DNA of 64,000 bases from Paractinoplanes maris. Its GTDB lineage: Bacteria; Actinomycetota; Actinomycetes; Mycobacteriales; Micromonosporaceae. The position numbers and the translations under genes are program-made. Below, in pieces: positions 31,831 to 40,033 of this stretch (position 1 is its first letter; the number at the start of each line of letters is the position of its first letter). The DNA is taken from NCBI RefSeq assembly GCF_023544465.1, contig NZ_JALPVL010000019.1:1-64000 (forward strand), given 5' to 3'. The notes beneath the pieces were generated by a model. That model did not search any database, was not told the DNA's origin, and saw nothing but the letters and a program-made list of their open reading frames with translations.

Positions 31831-33852
31831 TCAACCCCGTTCTTCGGTGTGCACGGTTTCGGTGGTCTCCGCGGCGCGCCGGCGGTCGACGGCGGCCCAG
31901 CCCACGGCCACAGCGAGCAGGGCAACGCCGATGCCGATGGTCAGTGGCGCGAGGTAGAGCAGAAGCAGGCCGGCCAGCGCGGCCAGCACCCGGCTGCCGG
32001 TGCCCGCGCGCCCGATACCGAGCACCCAGCCGCCGGTGGCGACGGCCAGGGCGGCCACCCCGGCGATGGCGGCCGCGGTGGCCCAGACGACGTCGGCGAA
32101 CGGGCCGCGGGCCAGCAGGTAGGAGCCGGCCGGGGTGAGCACGAACGCGATGGGCGCCAGGAACGCCGGGAGGGCGTACTTGAGGGCCTGCCACATCGTC
32201 GGGATCGTGCGCCCGCCGGTGATCGCGCTGGCCCCGACGGCGGCCAGGGCGGTGGGCGGGGTGACCTCGGAGAGCACCGAGTAGTAGAAGACGAACATCG
32301 CCGCGGCCGGCGCCGGGACGCCCAGGGCCAGCAGCGCCGGCCCGATGATGACCCACCCGATGATGAAGCTCGCGGTGACCGGGACGGCCAGCCCCAGGAT
32401 GGCCAGCGCGATCGCGGCCAGGATCACGGTCAGCGCGAGCACCGCGGTCGGGTTCGAGGTGACGGCCTGGGCGCCGCGCACCAGCAGCGAGGCCAGCTGG
32501 GCGCCGAGCCCGGTCTTGGTCGTGGTGGCGGTGATGATGCCCGCGGCGGCGCAGACCGCGACGACCGGCAGCACGCTGCGGACGCCCGCGCTGAGCGCGG
32601 TGAACAGTCGTTGCGGGGTCAGCCAGGACTGCCGGTCGAGGAACGACAGGGCGAAGGCCAGCACGGTGGCGTAGACGACGGCCCGGGTCGCGCTCTGCCC
32701 CAGCGCCAGCAGCACGACGATCAGCACCAGCGACGAGAAGTGGTAGCCGAACCGGCCCAGCAGGCGCAGCGTGCTGACCTCGGGCGCGTCGAGACCGCGG
32801 ACGCGGAACCGGCGCACGTCGATCTCGACCGCGAGCAGGATGCCCAGGTAGTAGAGGACGGTCGGGATCATCGCCCAGCCCAGGACGGTCAGGTAGGAGA
32901 CGTCCAGGTATTCGGCCACGATGAAGGCGGCCGCGCCGAGCGTGGGCGGGGACAGGATCGCGCCGACACCGGCCGCGGCCAGCATGCCGCCCGCCTGCTC
33001 AGCTGGGTAGCCCGCGCGCCGCAGCAGGGGCCAGGTGACCGCGCCGACGCTCACCGCGGTGGCCGTGCCCGAGCCCGAGACGGTGCCGAGCAGGAAGCCG
33101 GCGGCGACCGCGGTGCGCCCAGCCGCGCTGCGCGACTTGCGGAAAGCGGCCACCGACAGGTCGACGAAGAACCGGCTGGCACCGGAGAGGTCCAGCACGG
33201 CGCCATAGATCGTGAACAGCACGATGTACGTCGCGGCGACGTCGAGCGGGGTGCCGTAGAACCCGCTGCCCGAGTTGTAGAGCGCGTCGACGATCTGCGA
33301 GAAGTCGAGCCCGGCGTGCGCGATCGACCAGTTCTGCGGGAGCAGGCCGCCGTAATACCCGTACGCCAGGAAAGCGAGGCAGACGACCGGGAGCACCCAC
33401 CCGGTGGTACGCCGGCAGGCCTCGACGATCAGGACGAGGAGCACCGCGCCGAAGGCGATGTCGGTCGGCTCGAGCAGGCCCTGCCGGTCGAGGAAACCGT
33501 CGTAGCCGCCGCTGATCGGGCTGACCGGATAGAGGCAGACGACCAGTGTGGTGACGGCCAGGATCCAGTCGAGCACCGTCGGCCGGTCCCGGCTCTCGTT
33601 CTTGACCAGCCGCGACCGGTACGCGAGAAAGACGAGCGGGAGCGTGCCGGCCAGAAAGATGATCAGGTAGAACTGGCTGCCCCGGGCCAGCGGGCGGAAC
33701 ACCTGCCAGAGCACGAGCAGGGCGACCGCGAAGGCGACGATCGCCACGCCCAGCCCGACGCGCCCCTTGAGCTCGCGGGCCGGCAGCTCCTCGTCGTCGT
33801 ACTGCAGGGCATCCATCGTGGACAGAGGGCCGGGAGATCGATCATCGCCCAT
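31831..33852 (-). CDS. TRAP transporter fused permease (DctQ-DctM type)
   Basis: 673 residues with roughly 17-18 hydrophobic helices, combining small and large permease subunits, as usual for TAXI systems. Seen: GTVSGSGTATAVSVGAVTWPLL and SEVTPPTALAAVGASAI, which recur in DctM-like subunits, and a cytoplasmic N-terminus. On the minus strand TACTGT ends 7 nt before ATG 33852, so the transcript is likely leaderless and covers the TAXI gene as well. Confidence 0.9.
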   Translation of the reverse strand: MGDDRSPGPLSTMDALQYDDEELPARELKGRVGLGVAIVAFAVALLVLWQVFRPLARGSQFYLIIFLAGTLPLVFLAYRSRLVKNESRDRPTVLDWILAVTTLVVCLYPVSPISGGYDGFLDRQGLLEPTDIAFGAVLLVLIVEACRRTTGWVLPVVCLAFLAYGYYGGLLPQNWSIAHAGLDFSQIVDALYNSGSGFYGTPLDVAATYIVLFTIYGAVLDLSGASRFFVDLSVAAFRKSRSAAGRTAVAAGFLLGTVSGSGTATAVSVGAVTWPLLRRAGYPAEQAGGMLAAAGVGAILSPPTLGAAAFIVAEYLDVSYLTVLGWAMIPTVLYYLGILLAVEIDVRRFRVRGLDAPEVSTLRLLGRFGYHFSSLVLIVVLLALGQSATRAVVYATVLAFALSFLDRQSWLTPQRLFTALSAGVRSVLPVVAVCAAAGIITATTTKTGLGAQLASLLVRGAQAVTSNPTAVLALTVILAAIALAILGLAVPVTASFIIGWVIIGPALLALGVPAPAAAMFVFYYSVLSEVTPPTALAAVGASAITGGRTIPTMWQALKYALPAFLAPIAFVLTPAGSYLLARGPFADVVWATAAAIAGVAALAVATGGWVLGIGRAGTGSRVLAALAGLLLLYLAPLTIGIGVALLAVAVGWAAVDRRRAAETTETVHTEERG

Positions 33853-33859
33853 GAAACGG

Positions 33860-33865
33860 ACAGTA
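33860..33865 (-). promoter_or_regulatory. -10 element of the TRAP operon
   Basis: On the minus strand TACTGT is followed by 7 nt and the ATG at 33852. Confidence 0.4.
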
Positions 33866-34007
33866 CTATCTTCGGTCGCGCTTGGTAACTGCACGACTCT
33901 GTAACGACCCGGCCGCGTGTCCGCACCCGTCTCGCAACCGTTGGACAACCCGGGCTGCAACCCGGAAACGGCGTAATGGACCCCTGACCGTCGGCGGAGG
34001 GGGCCGT

Positions 34008-34658
34008 ATGACCGTGCAGGTGGAAACTCGGAAGCAAGAACCCGGCGAGCTGGCCCGCGATTTCGCGGTGCTGCGCCGGCGCCGTCTGATGGGCCTGGGC
34101 CACGGCGTCACGGTGGCCACTCTGGTCTCCGCGGCACCGTCGGACGCGCTCGCCCGGTCGGGCATCGTGCGCCGGGATCTGCGCCGCGGCTTCGCCCGGG
34201 CCACCGGCGTCGCCCGTGGCGTTCCGCTGACCGTCCGGCTGAGGCTGGTCAGCGCCCACTCCGGGCGCCCGCTGGCCGGGCACGCCCTGTATCTGTGGCA
34301 CGCCGACCGCGACGGTGCCTACTCGCTGCACTCCCCCGGTCTGGGCGCTGAGAACTATCTGCGCGGCATCCAGACAACCGACGCCACCGGCTGGGTCACC
34401 TTCTCGACCATCTTCCCGGGTGCGTCCGACGGCCGGTGGCCGCATCTGCGCTTCGAGGCCCAGCCGGGGACCGCGGGTCAGGTCGCACTGCCGGGCGACG
34501 TGTGCGCCAAGGTCTACGGCGTGCCCGGCTACGAGCCGAGCGCCACCCACCTCGCCCTGGCCACGCCGATGGCCGAGGACGGCGGCGAGCTGACCATGGC
34601 CACCGTCACGGGGGATCTTGACCGTGGCTTCACGGCGACCAGGACCATTAGCATCTGA
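34008..34658 (+). CDS. intradiol-dioxygenase-fold protein with incomplete iron site
   Basis: 216 residues. A twin-arginine-like basic stretch (RRRRLMGLG) at about residue 23 precedes a beta-sandwich domain related to catechol/protocatechuate dioxygenases: LYLWHADRDGAYSLHS, then YLRGIQTTDATGWVTFSTIFPG. Family enzymes bind Fe(III) with two Tyr and two His (Y-x-G/S, PGWY, HIH). Here the first Tyr is kept, but the second Tyr position reads A-S and the HIH motif reads HLR, so two ligands appear lost. GGAGGGG precedes the ATG. Its stop overlaps the hairpin before the acyl-CoA synthetase gene. Confidence 0.7.
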   Translation: MTVQVETRKQEPGELARDFAVLRRRRLMGLGHGVTVATLVSAAPSDALARSGIVRRDLRRGFARATGVARGVPLTVRLRLVSAHSGRPLAGHALYLWHADRDGAYSLHSPGLGAENYLRGIQTTDATGWVTFSTIFPGASDGRWPHLRFEAQPGTAGQVALPGDVCAKVYGVPGYEPSATHLALATPMAEDGGELTMATVTGDLDRGFTATRTISI

Positions 34659-34672
34659 GCCAGGAGGCTCAG
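34655..34672 (+). promoter_or_regulatory. hairpin joining a stop codon and the next ribosome site
   Basis: CTGAGCC (34655-34661) and GGCTCAG (34666-34672) pair around AGGA. The left arm contains the TGA stop (34656-34658) of the dioxygenase-like gene. The loop and right arm contain AGGAGG, the ribosome site of ATG 34673. A ribosome ending translation at the stop would open the hairpin, so strict translational coupling is inferred. Confidence 0.6.
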
Positions 34673-36349
34673 ATGACCGAGGGCACAGAGGCATTCCGGG
34701 CGGCGCGCGACTTCCTGGTGGCGCACAGCGACGACTACGACGGCGCCGTCGCCGGCTTCTCCTGGCCGCCGCTGGGCGCGTTCAACTGGGCCCTCGACTG
34801 GTTCGACGTGATCGCCGCGGGCAACGACGCGCCCGCACTCTGGATCGTCGAGGAGGACGGCTCCGAGCAGCGGTTCTCCTTCGCCGAGATGTCCCGGCGG
34901 TCGGACCAGGTCGCGACCTGGTTGCGGTCCGAGGGCGTACGGCGAGGTGACCGCATCGTGGTGATGCTGGGCAACCAGGCGGAGCTGTGGGACACGATTC
35001 TCGCCGCCATGAAGCTGGGCGCCGTGCTGATCCCGGCGACGCCGCTCCTCGGGCCGGCCGACTCCGCCGGGCGGGTTACCCGGGGTGGCGCCCAGCATGT
35101 GATCGCCCTGTCGTCCGCAGCGGCCAAGTTCGCTGCGGTCGACCCGTCGATCACCAGGATCGCCGTGGGCCCGGCGGTGGACGGCTGGAGTTCCTTGGCC
35201 GATGCCTATACCGGAGATGTCGGGTTCGTTCCGGACGGCGTGACGCAGGCTTCCGACACCTTGCTGCTCTACTTCACGTCGGGCACGACGGCTCGGCCCA
35301 AGCTGGTCGAGCACACCCACGAGTCGTACCCGGTCGGGCATCTGTCGACCATGTATTGGATCGGCCTGCGGCCCGGGGACGTGCACCTCAACATCTCGTC
35401 GCCGGGCTGGGCCAAACACGCCTGGAGCAACGTCTTCGCCCCCTGGAACGCACAGGCCTGCGTGTTCATCTACAACTACACCCGCTTCGACCCGCCCCGG
35501 CTGATGGCCGAGATGCAGCGCTGCGGCGTGACCAGCTTCTGCGCGCCGCCGACGGTGTGGCGGATGCTGATCCAGTCCGACCTGTCGGCGCTGGCGACCC
35601 CGCCCCGGCTCGTGGTGGGCGCCGGTGAGCCCCTCAATCCCGAGGTCATCGACCAGGTCAGCAAGGCCTGGGGCGTGACGATCCGCGACGGCTTCGGCCA
35701 GACCGAGACGACCGTGCAGATCGCCAACACGCCGGGGCAGCCGGTCAAGCCGGGCTCGATGGGCCGGCCGGTGCCCGGTTACACCATCGCGCTGATCGAC
35801 CCGACCACCGGCGAACAGGCCCAGGAGGGCGAGATCTGCGTGACGCTCGAGCCGCGGCCGACCGGGCTGATGGTGGGTTACCACGGCGACGAGGAGCTCA
35901 CGGCCGAGCGGATGGCCGGCGGTTACTACCACACGGGTGACGTGGCCTCCCGCGACGAGGACGGCTACATCACGTACGTCGGACGCACCGACGACGTGTT
36001 CAAGGCCTCCGACTACCGGATCTCGCCGTTCGAGCTCGAGAGCGTGCTGATCGAGCACGAGGCGGTGGTCGAGGCGGCGGTGGTGCCGTCGCCCGACCCG
36101 GTCCGCCTCGCGGTGCCCAAGGCCTACGTCGTGCTCGCCGAGGGCTGGACGGCCGACGCGGCGACGGCCGAGACCCTTTTCGCGTACGCCCGGGAGCACA
36201 TGCCGCCGTATGCCCGGATCCGCCGCCTCGAGTTCGCCGACCTGCCCAAGACGATCTCCGGCAAGATCCGCCGCGTCGAGCTCCGTGCGGCCGAGCGCGA
36301 GAAGCACGCCGACCCGTCCGCCACGCCGCCCGGGGAGTTCGCCGGATAG
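34673..36349 (+). CDS. acyl-CoA synthetase (AMP-forming, ACSM-like)
   Basis: 558 residues with the ANL adenylation signature: P-loop YFTSGTTARPKLVEHT, the A5 block DGFGQTETT, A7 YYHTGDVASRDEDGYITYVGRTDD, the hinge KASDYRISPFELES and the C-terminal Lys motif PKTISGKIRR. The overall order resembles medium-chain or aromatic acyl-CoA synthetases. It activates a carboxylic acid with ATP and CoA. The preceding hairpin ties its translation to the dioxygenase-like gene, and the TAXI-TRAP transporter upstream may import its substrate. Confidence 0.85.
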   Translation: MTEGTEAFRAARDFLVAHSDDYDGAVAGFSWPPLGAFNWALDWFDVIAAGNDAPALWIVEEDGSEQRFSFAEMSRRSDQVATWLRSEGVRRGDRIVVMLGNQAELWDTILAAMKLGAVLIPATPLLGPADSAGRVTRGGAQHVIALSSAAAKFAAVDPSITRIAVGPAVDGWSSLADAYTGDVGFVPDGVTQASDTLLLYFTSGTTARPKLVEHTHESYPVGHLSTMYWIGLRPGDVHLNISSPGWAKHAWSNVFAPWNAQACVFIYNYTRFDPPRLMAEMQRCGVTSFCAPPTVWRMLIQSDLSALATPPRLVVGAGEPLNPEVIDQVSKAWGVTIRDGFGQTETTVQIANTPGQPVKPGSMGRPVPGYTIALIDPTTGEQAQEGEICVTLEPRPTGLMVGYHGDEELTAERMAGGYYHTGDVASRDEDGYITYVGRTDDVFKASDYRISPFELESVLIEHEAVVEAAVVPSPDPVRLAVPKAYVVLAEGWTADAATAETLFAYAREHMPPYARIRRLEFADLPKTISGKIRRVELRAAEREKHADPSATPPGEFAG

Positions 36350-36352
36350 ATT
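36347..36352 (+). promoter_or_regulatory. -10 element of the GT39 gene
   Basis: TAGATT overlaps the stop codon (TAG) of the acyl-CoA synthetase gene and ends 6 nt before ATG 36359, giving a leaderless start. Confidence 0.45.
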
Positions 36353-36358
36353 GGCGCG

Positions 36359-38251
36359 ATGCTCCGACGGCGCCTGCTCTACCCGCTCGCTGTGGTGCTG
36401 CTGCTGGGACAGATGGCGTTCGCCATGGTCACCACCGCCGTGCAGCAGTCGCCGACGATCGACGAGCCGGTCTACGTGGCCACCGCCGAGGTCTATCGCC
36501 AGCAGCACAGCCTGGTCTACAACCCCGAGCACCCGCCGCTGGCCAAGCTGGTGATGGCGGCCGGGCTGACCTTCGTCGACCCCCGCCTGGACGCGCCGCA
36601 CCGGGTCAACCAGAGCTATCTCGGCCGGCACCTGCTCTACGAGAGCGGCAACAACCCGTTCGACCTGATGCTGGCCGCCCGCCTGCCGATCATCCTGCTC
36701 ACGCTGCTCTTCGGCCTGGCCGTGCTGTTTTTCGCCCGCGACCTGGCGGGCCCCTGGGCGGGCTTGCTGGCCCTCGCCCTGTACGCGTTCTCCCCCGACG
36801 TGATCGCCCACGGCGCGCTGGCCACGCTCGACGTCCCCGCGGCCGGCTTCGTCCTGGTCACGTTCTGGATGCTGTGGCGGGCCCGCTCCCGCCCCCGTCT
36901 CTACCTGCCCCTGGCCGGCTTGGCCATGGGCGCGGCCCTGGCCACCCGCATGAACACTCTCGCCATCGTCCCGGTCGCCCTGCTCGTGGCCCTCCTCGCC
37001 GCACCCCTCACCCGCCGCTTCCAGCCCAGCGCCCCCAATCCGGCCGACGCGTCCGCTCCCCCTGAAGCGCCCACCCCACCCCAGGCCGCCACCCCATCCA
37101 GCGCCTCCACCACACCTCGAGCCGCCACCCCATCCGGCGCCACCACCACACCTCAAGCCGCCACCCCATCCGGCGCCACCACCACACCTCAAGCCGCCAC
37201 CCCATCCGGCGCCTCCACCGCACCTCAAGCCGCCATCCCGTCCGGCGCCTTCACCCCGCCGCCCCATGCGGCCGACCCGGCGGGCGCGGACGTTAAGCGC
37301 ACTGCTGGGCTGCGAAGCGGGGAGCTGTGGCGGGGGTTCGGTCTCCGCCTGCTCGGCGCGGTGGGGGTAGGACTGATCGCTGTCGCCACGGTGTGGTTGG
37401 TCTATCTGGCCGTAGACCCACGGCTGCGGTGGACCACCCCGGCCACGCTGCCGCACCCCGGCGGCTTGAAGGGGCTGGCCGTCGACCTGCTGCCGTTCCC
37501 GCAGGCCTACCGCGACGGCGTGCTCATCCAGTTCGTCTTCGAGTCGCGCACCTTCAACGGCTTCCTGCTCGGCGAGGCCTACCGCGGCGCGAAGTGGTAT
37601 TACCTACCGATCGCCCTGCTGATCAAGACGCCGATCGGCATGCTGCTGCTCTGGCTGGCCGGCACGATCACGCTGCTGGTCAAGAAGTGGATCGCCGCGC
37701 TCTACCTGCTGCTGCCGGCCGGCGTGCTGATGCTGGTGGCGATGACCGGCTCCCGCGACTACGGCACCCGCTACGTCATCTTCGCCCCGATGCTGCTCGC
37801 CGTCGCGGCCGGCACGCTCGTGCTGATCAGGTGGCGCCGGGCCTGGATCCCGACCGCGGCGCTGGTGGCCTTCGTCGGGGTGAGCTCGTTGATGACGTTC
37901 CCCTACTACCTGCCCTACTCGAACGAGGCTTTCGGCGGCACCGCGAACACCCACAACAACCTGCACGACTCGAACGTCGACTGGGGCCAGGACCTGCCGC
38001 GTCTCGCCGAGCGCCTGCGAACGAAGTACCCGGACGAGCCGATCTGGCTGGTCTACAAGGGTTCCGGCGTGCCCGGCTACTACGGCATCGAGGGCCGCAA
38101 CCCGCTGACCGTCCCGGTCGATCAGGTACGCGGCTTGCTCGTCGTCTCCGACTCGCGGGTGGCACTGGCCCGCGACCAGCTGAAACGCCTCCTCGACACC
38201 AGCACCCCCATCGACCAGGTCGGCTACTCCATCACGATCTACCGCCGCTGA
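36359..38251 (+). CDS. GT39-family membrane glycosyltransferase with Ala/Thr/Pro repeat insert
   Basis: 630 residues. The N-terminal half holds several hydrophobic helices and the first-loop acidic motif of O-mannosyltransferases (TIDEPVYVATAE, then YNPEHPPLAKL). The C-terminal half has further helices and NVDWGQDLPRLAERL. It should transfer a sugar from a polyprenyl-phosphate donor to exported proteins or wall polymers. Between about residues 222 and 315 lies a low-complexity segment of 12-residue repeats (AATPSGATTTPQ) not expected in the fold. A -10 box overlapping the previous stop codon gives a probable leaderless mRNA. Confidence 0.8.
   Translation: MLRRRLLYPLAVVLLLGQMAFAMVTTAVQQSPTIDEPVYVATAEVYRQQHSLVYNPEHPPLAKLVMAAGLTFVDPRLDAPHRVNQSYLGRHLLYESGNNPFDLMLAARLPIILLTLLFGLAVLFFARDLAGPWAGLLALALYAFSPDVIAHGALATLDVPAAGFVLVTFWMLWRARSRPRLYLPLAGLAMGAALATRMNTLAIVPVALLVALLAAPLTRRFQPSAPNPADASAPPEAPTPPQAATPSSASTTPRAATPSGATTTPQAATPSGATTTPQAATPSGASTAPQAAIPSGAFTPPPHAADPAGADVKRTAGLRSGELWRGFGLRLLGAVGVGLIAVATVWLVYLAVDPRLRWTTPATLPHPGGLKGLAVDLLPFPQAYRDGVLIQFVFESRTFNGFLLGEAYRGAKWYYLPIALLIKTPIGMLLLWLAGTITLLVKKWIAALYLLLPAGVLMLVAMTGSRDYGTRYVIFAPMLLAVAAGTLVLIRWRRAWIPTAALVAFVGVSSLMTFPYYLPYSNEAFGGTANTHNNLHDSNVDWGQDLPRLAERLRTKYPDEPIWLVYKGSGVPGYYGIEGRNPLTVPVDQVRGLLVVSDSRVALARDQLKRLLDTSTPIDQVGYSITIYRR
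37085..37264 (+). repeat. five 36-bp in-frame tandem repeats inside the GT39 gene
   Basis: Units begin at 37085, 37121, 37157, 37193 and 37229, each starting GCCGCCA. Units 2 and 3 are nearly identical; 1, 4 and 5 differ at a few bases. The 36-bp length keeps the frame, so copy number can change without breaking the protein. Confidence 0.85.
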
Positions 38252-38260
38252 CCGCCCGGC

Positions 38261-38330
38261 CACCCCGCTCCGCGCCGCCCCAACCCGCGCCACCCCGCTC
38301 CGCGCCGCCCCAACCCGCGCCGCCCCACCC
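38261..38330. repeat. two exact 30-bp tandem repeats after the GT39 gene
   Basis: 38261-38290 and 38291-38320 are identical (starting CACCCCGCTCCGCGCCGCCC), with a partial third copy after. They lie in the 131-bp convergent gap between the GT39 gene and the FadD-like gene, where no coding sequence is seen. Confidence 0.8.
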
Positions 38331-38382
38331 GTCCGGCTCCGCCCCGCCCGGTGCTCGGCACTCGGCGCTCGGCCAAGTCCGG

Positions 38383-39987
38383 CTAGGCGTTGCGAACCGC
38401 GGCGGCGTCCTGCAGGCCGAGGATGCCGACCGATTTCTCCCGCATCTCGACCTTGCGCACCTTGCCGGTCACCGTCATCGGGAAGCCGTCGACAACATGC
38501 ACGTAACGCGGCACCTTGTAGTGGGTGAGCTTGCCCGCGCAGAACGCCCGGACGTCGTCGGCGGTCAGCGGCGTCGTGCCGGGACGCATCACGACCCAGG
38601 CCATCAGCTCCTCGCCGTATTTCACATCGGGCACGCCGATCACCTGCACGTCGGCGATGTCGGGGTGGGTGTAGAGGAACTCCTCGACCTCGCGGGGATA
38701 GACATTTTCGCCGCCGCGGATGACCAGGTCCTTGATCCGGCCGACGATGTTGACGTAGCCCTCGTCGTCCATCGTCGCCAGGTCGCCGGTGTGCATCCAG
38801 CGGGCCCCGTCGATCGCCTCGGCCGTCGCGTCCGGCTGGTTCCAATAGCCCAGCATCACCGAGTAGCCGCGGGTGCACAGCTCGCCCGGTTCGCCGTGCG
38901 GCACCGGCCGGCCGGTGTCCGGGTCGACCACCTTGGACTCGAGATGCGGCATGACCCGGCCGACCGTCTCGGTGCGGCGGGCCAGGGTGTCGTCGGGGCG
39001 GGTCATCGTCGACACGGGTGACGTCTCGGTCATGCCGTAGCAGATCGCCACCTCGCTCATGTTCATCTCGGCGACCACCCGTTTCATCACCTCGACCGGG
39101 CACGGCGAGCCGGCCATGATGCCGGTGCGCAGCGTCGACAGGTCGTAGCCGGCGAAGCCGGGCAGCCCCAGCTCGGCGATGAACATCGTCGGGACGCCGT
39201 AGAGCGAGGTGATCCGTTCCGAGGCCACGGCGGCCAGGGTGGCCTCCGGGTCGAAGCCGGGGGCCGGCAGCACGATGCAGGCGCCGTGCGAGGTCGCGGC
39301 CAGATTGCCCATCACCATGCCGAAGCAGTGGTAGAGCGGCACCGGCAGGCAGACCCGGTCGTGCTCGGTGTAGTTGATCAGCTCGCCGACGAAGTAGCCG
39401 TTGTTGAGGATGTTGTGGTGCGACAGCGTCGCGCCCTTGGGGAAGCCGGTCGTGCCCGACGTGTACTGGATGTTGATCGGATCGTCGAAGGCCAGCTCCG
39501 ACATGTCCGGACCGTCGCCGTCGAGGAACAGCTCGGAGAACCCCGGCGTGCCGATGAACACGACGTCGCGGAAGCCCACGGACGAGATCATCGCCCGGTA
39601 GTCGCTGGTCTTGAACGACACCGCGCTGATCAGCAGTCGCAGGCCGGACTGCTCGATGACATAGCGCAGCTCGTGCGTCCGGTAGGCCGGGTTGACGTTG
39701 ACCAGGATCGCGCCGATCTTGGCCGTGGCGTACTGCGTGATCACCCACTCGGCACAGTTCGGCGCCCAGATGCCGACCCGGTCGCCTTTCCCGATGCCCC
39801 GGGCCAGCAGACCGCGCGCGAGCCGATTGACGTCGGCGTCGAGTTCCGCGTAGGTCCACCGGCTCCCGGCGGCCACGTCGACCAGTGCCTCCCGATCGCC
39901 GAAGCGCGCGACCGTGCGCTCCAGGTTGGCGCCGATCGTCTCGCCGAGCAGGGGCAGCTCCGACACACCCGAGGCATAGGACAGCAT
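38383..39987 (-). CDS. fatty acyl-CoA synthetase (FadD-like)
   Basis: 534 residues with the ANL motifs YTSGTTGFPKGATLSHHN, YGMTETSPVSTMTRPDD, MHTGDLATMDDEGYVNIVGRIKDLVIRGGENVYPREVEEFLYTHP and C-terminal MTVTGKVRKVEMRE. It resembles FadD35-type enzymes that activate fatty acids for beta-oxidation. The gene stands alone on the minus strand, divergent from the zinc alcohol dehydrogenase gene (46-bp gap). A long acyl-CoA dehydrogenase occurs at 9-11 kb. Confidence 0.9.
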   Translation of the reverse strand: MLSYASGVSELPLLGETIGANLERTVARFGDREALVDVAAGSRWTYAELDADVNRLARGLLARGIGKGDRVGIWAPNCAEWVITQYATAKIGAILVNVNPAYRTHELRYVIEQSGLRLLISAVSFKTSDYRAMISSVGFRDVVFIGTPGFSELFLDGDGPDMSELAFDDPINIQYTSGTTGFPKGATLSHHNILNNGYFVGELINYTEHDRVCLPVPLYHCFGMVMGNLAATSHGACIVLPAPGFDPEATLAAVASERITSLYGVPTMFIAELGLPGFAGYDLSTLRTGIMAGSPCPVEVMKRVVAEMNMSEVAICYGMTETSPVSTMTRPDDTLARRTETVGRVMPHLESKVVDPDTGRPVPHGEPGELCTRGYSVMLGYWNQPDATAEAIDGARWMHTGDLATMDDEGYVNIVGRIKDLVIRGGENVYPREVEEFLYTHPDIADVQVIGVPDVKYGEELMAWVVMRPGTTPLTADDVRAFCAGKLTHYKVPRYVHVVDGFPMTVTGKVRKVEMREKSVGILGLQDAAAVRNA

Positions 39988-40021
39988 TCCCGCAGCATGA
40001 CCCCTCGCTCCCCACGGGGTC

Positions 40022-40027
40022 TAGGGT
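40022..40027 (+). promoter_or_regulatory. -10 element of the alcohol dehydrogenase gene
   Basis: TAGGGT ends 6 nt before GTG 40034, consistent with a leaderless transcript. Confidence 0.4.
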
Positions 40028-40033
40028 CTTGCC

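Noticed and set aside
37085..37264. CRISPR array
   Set aside because: Units are contiguous without spacers, keep the reading frame and have no cas genes nearby.
34529..37456. A minus-strand frame of about 975 codons with repeated Gly-Trp-Gly-Gly segments
   Set aside because: The apparent repeat protein is just the GT39 tandem repeat read on the wrong strand.
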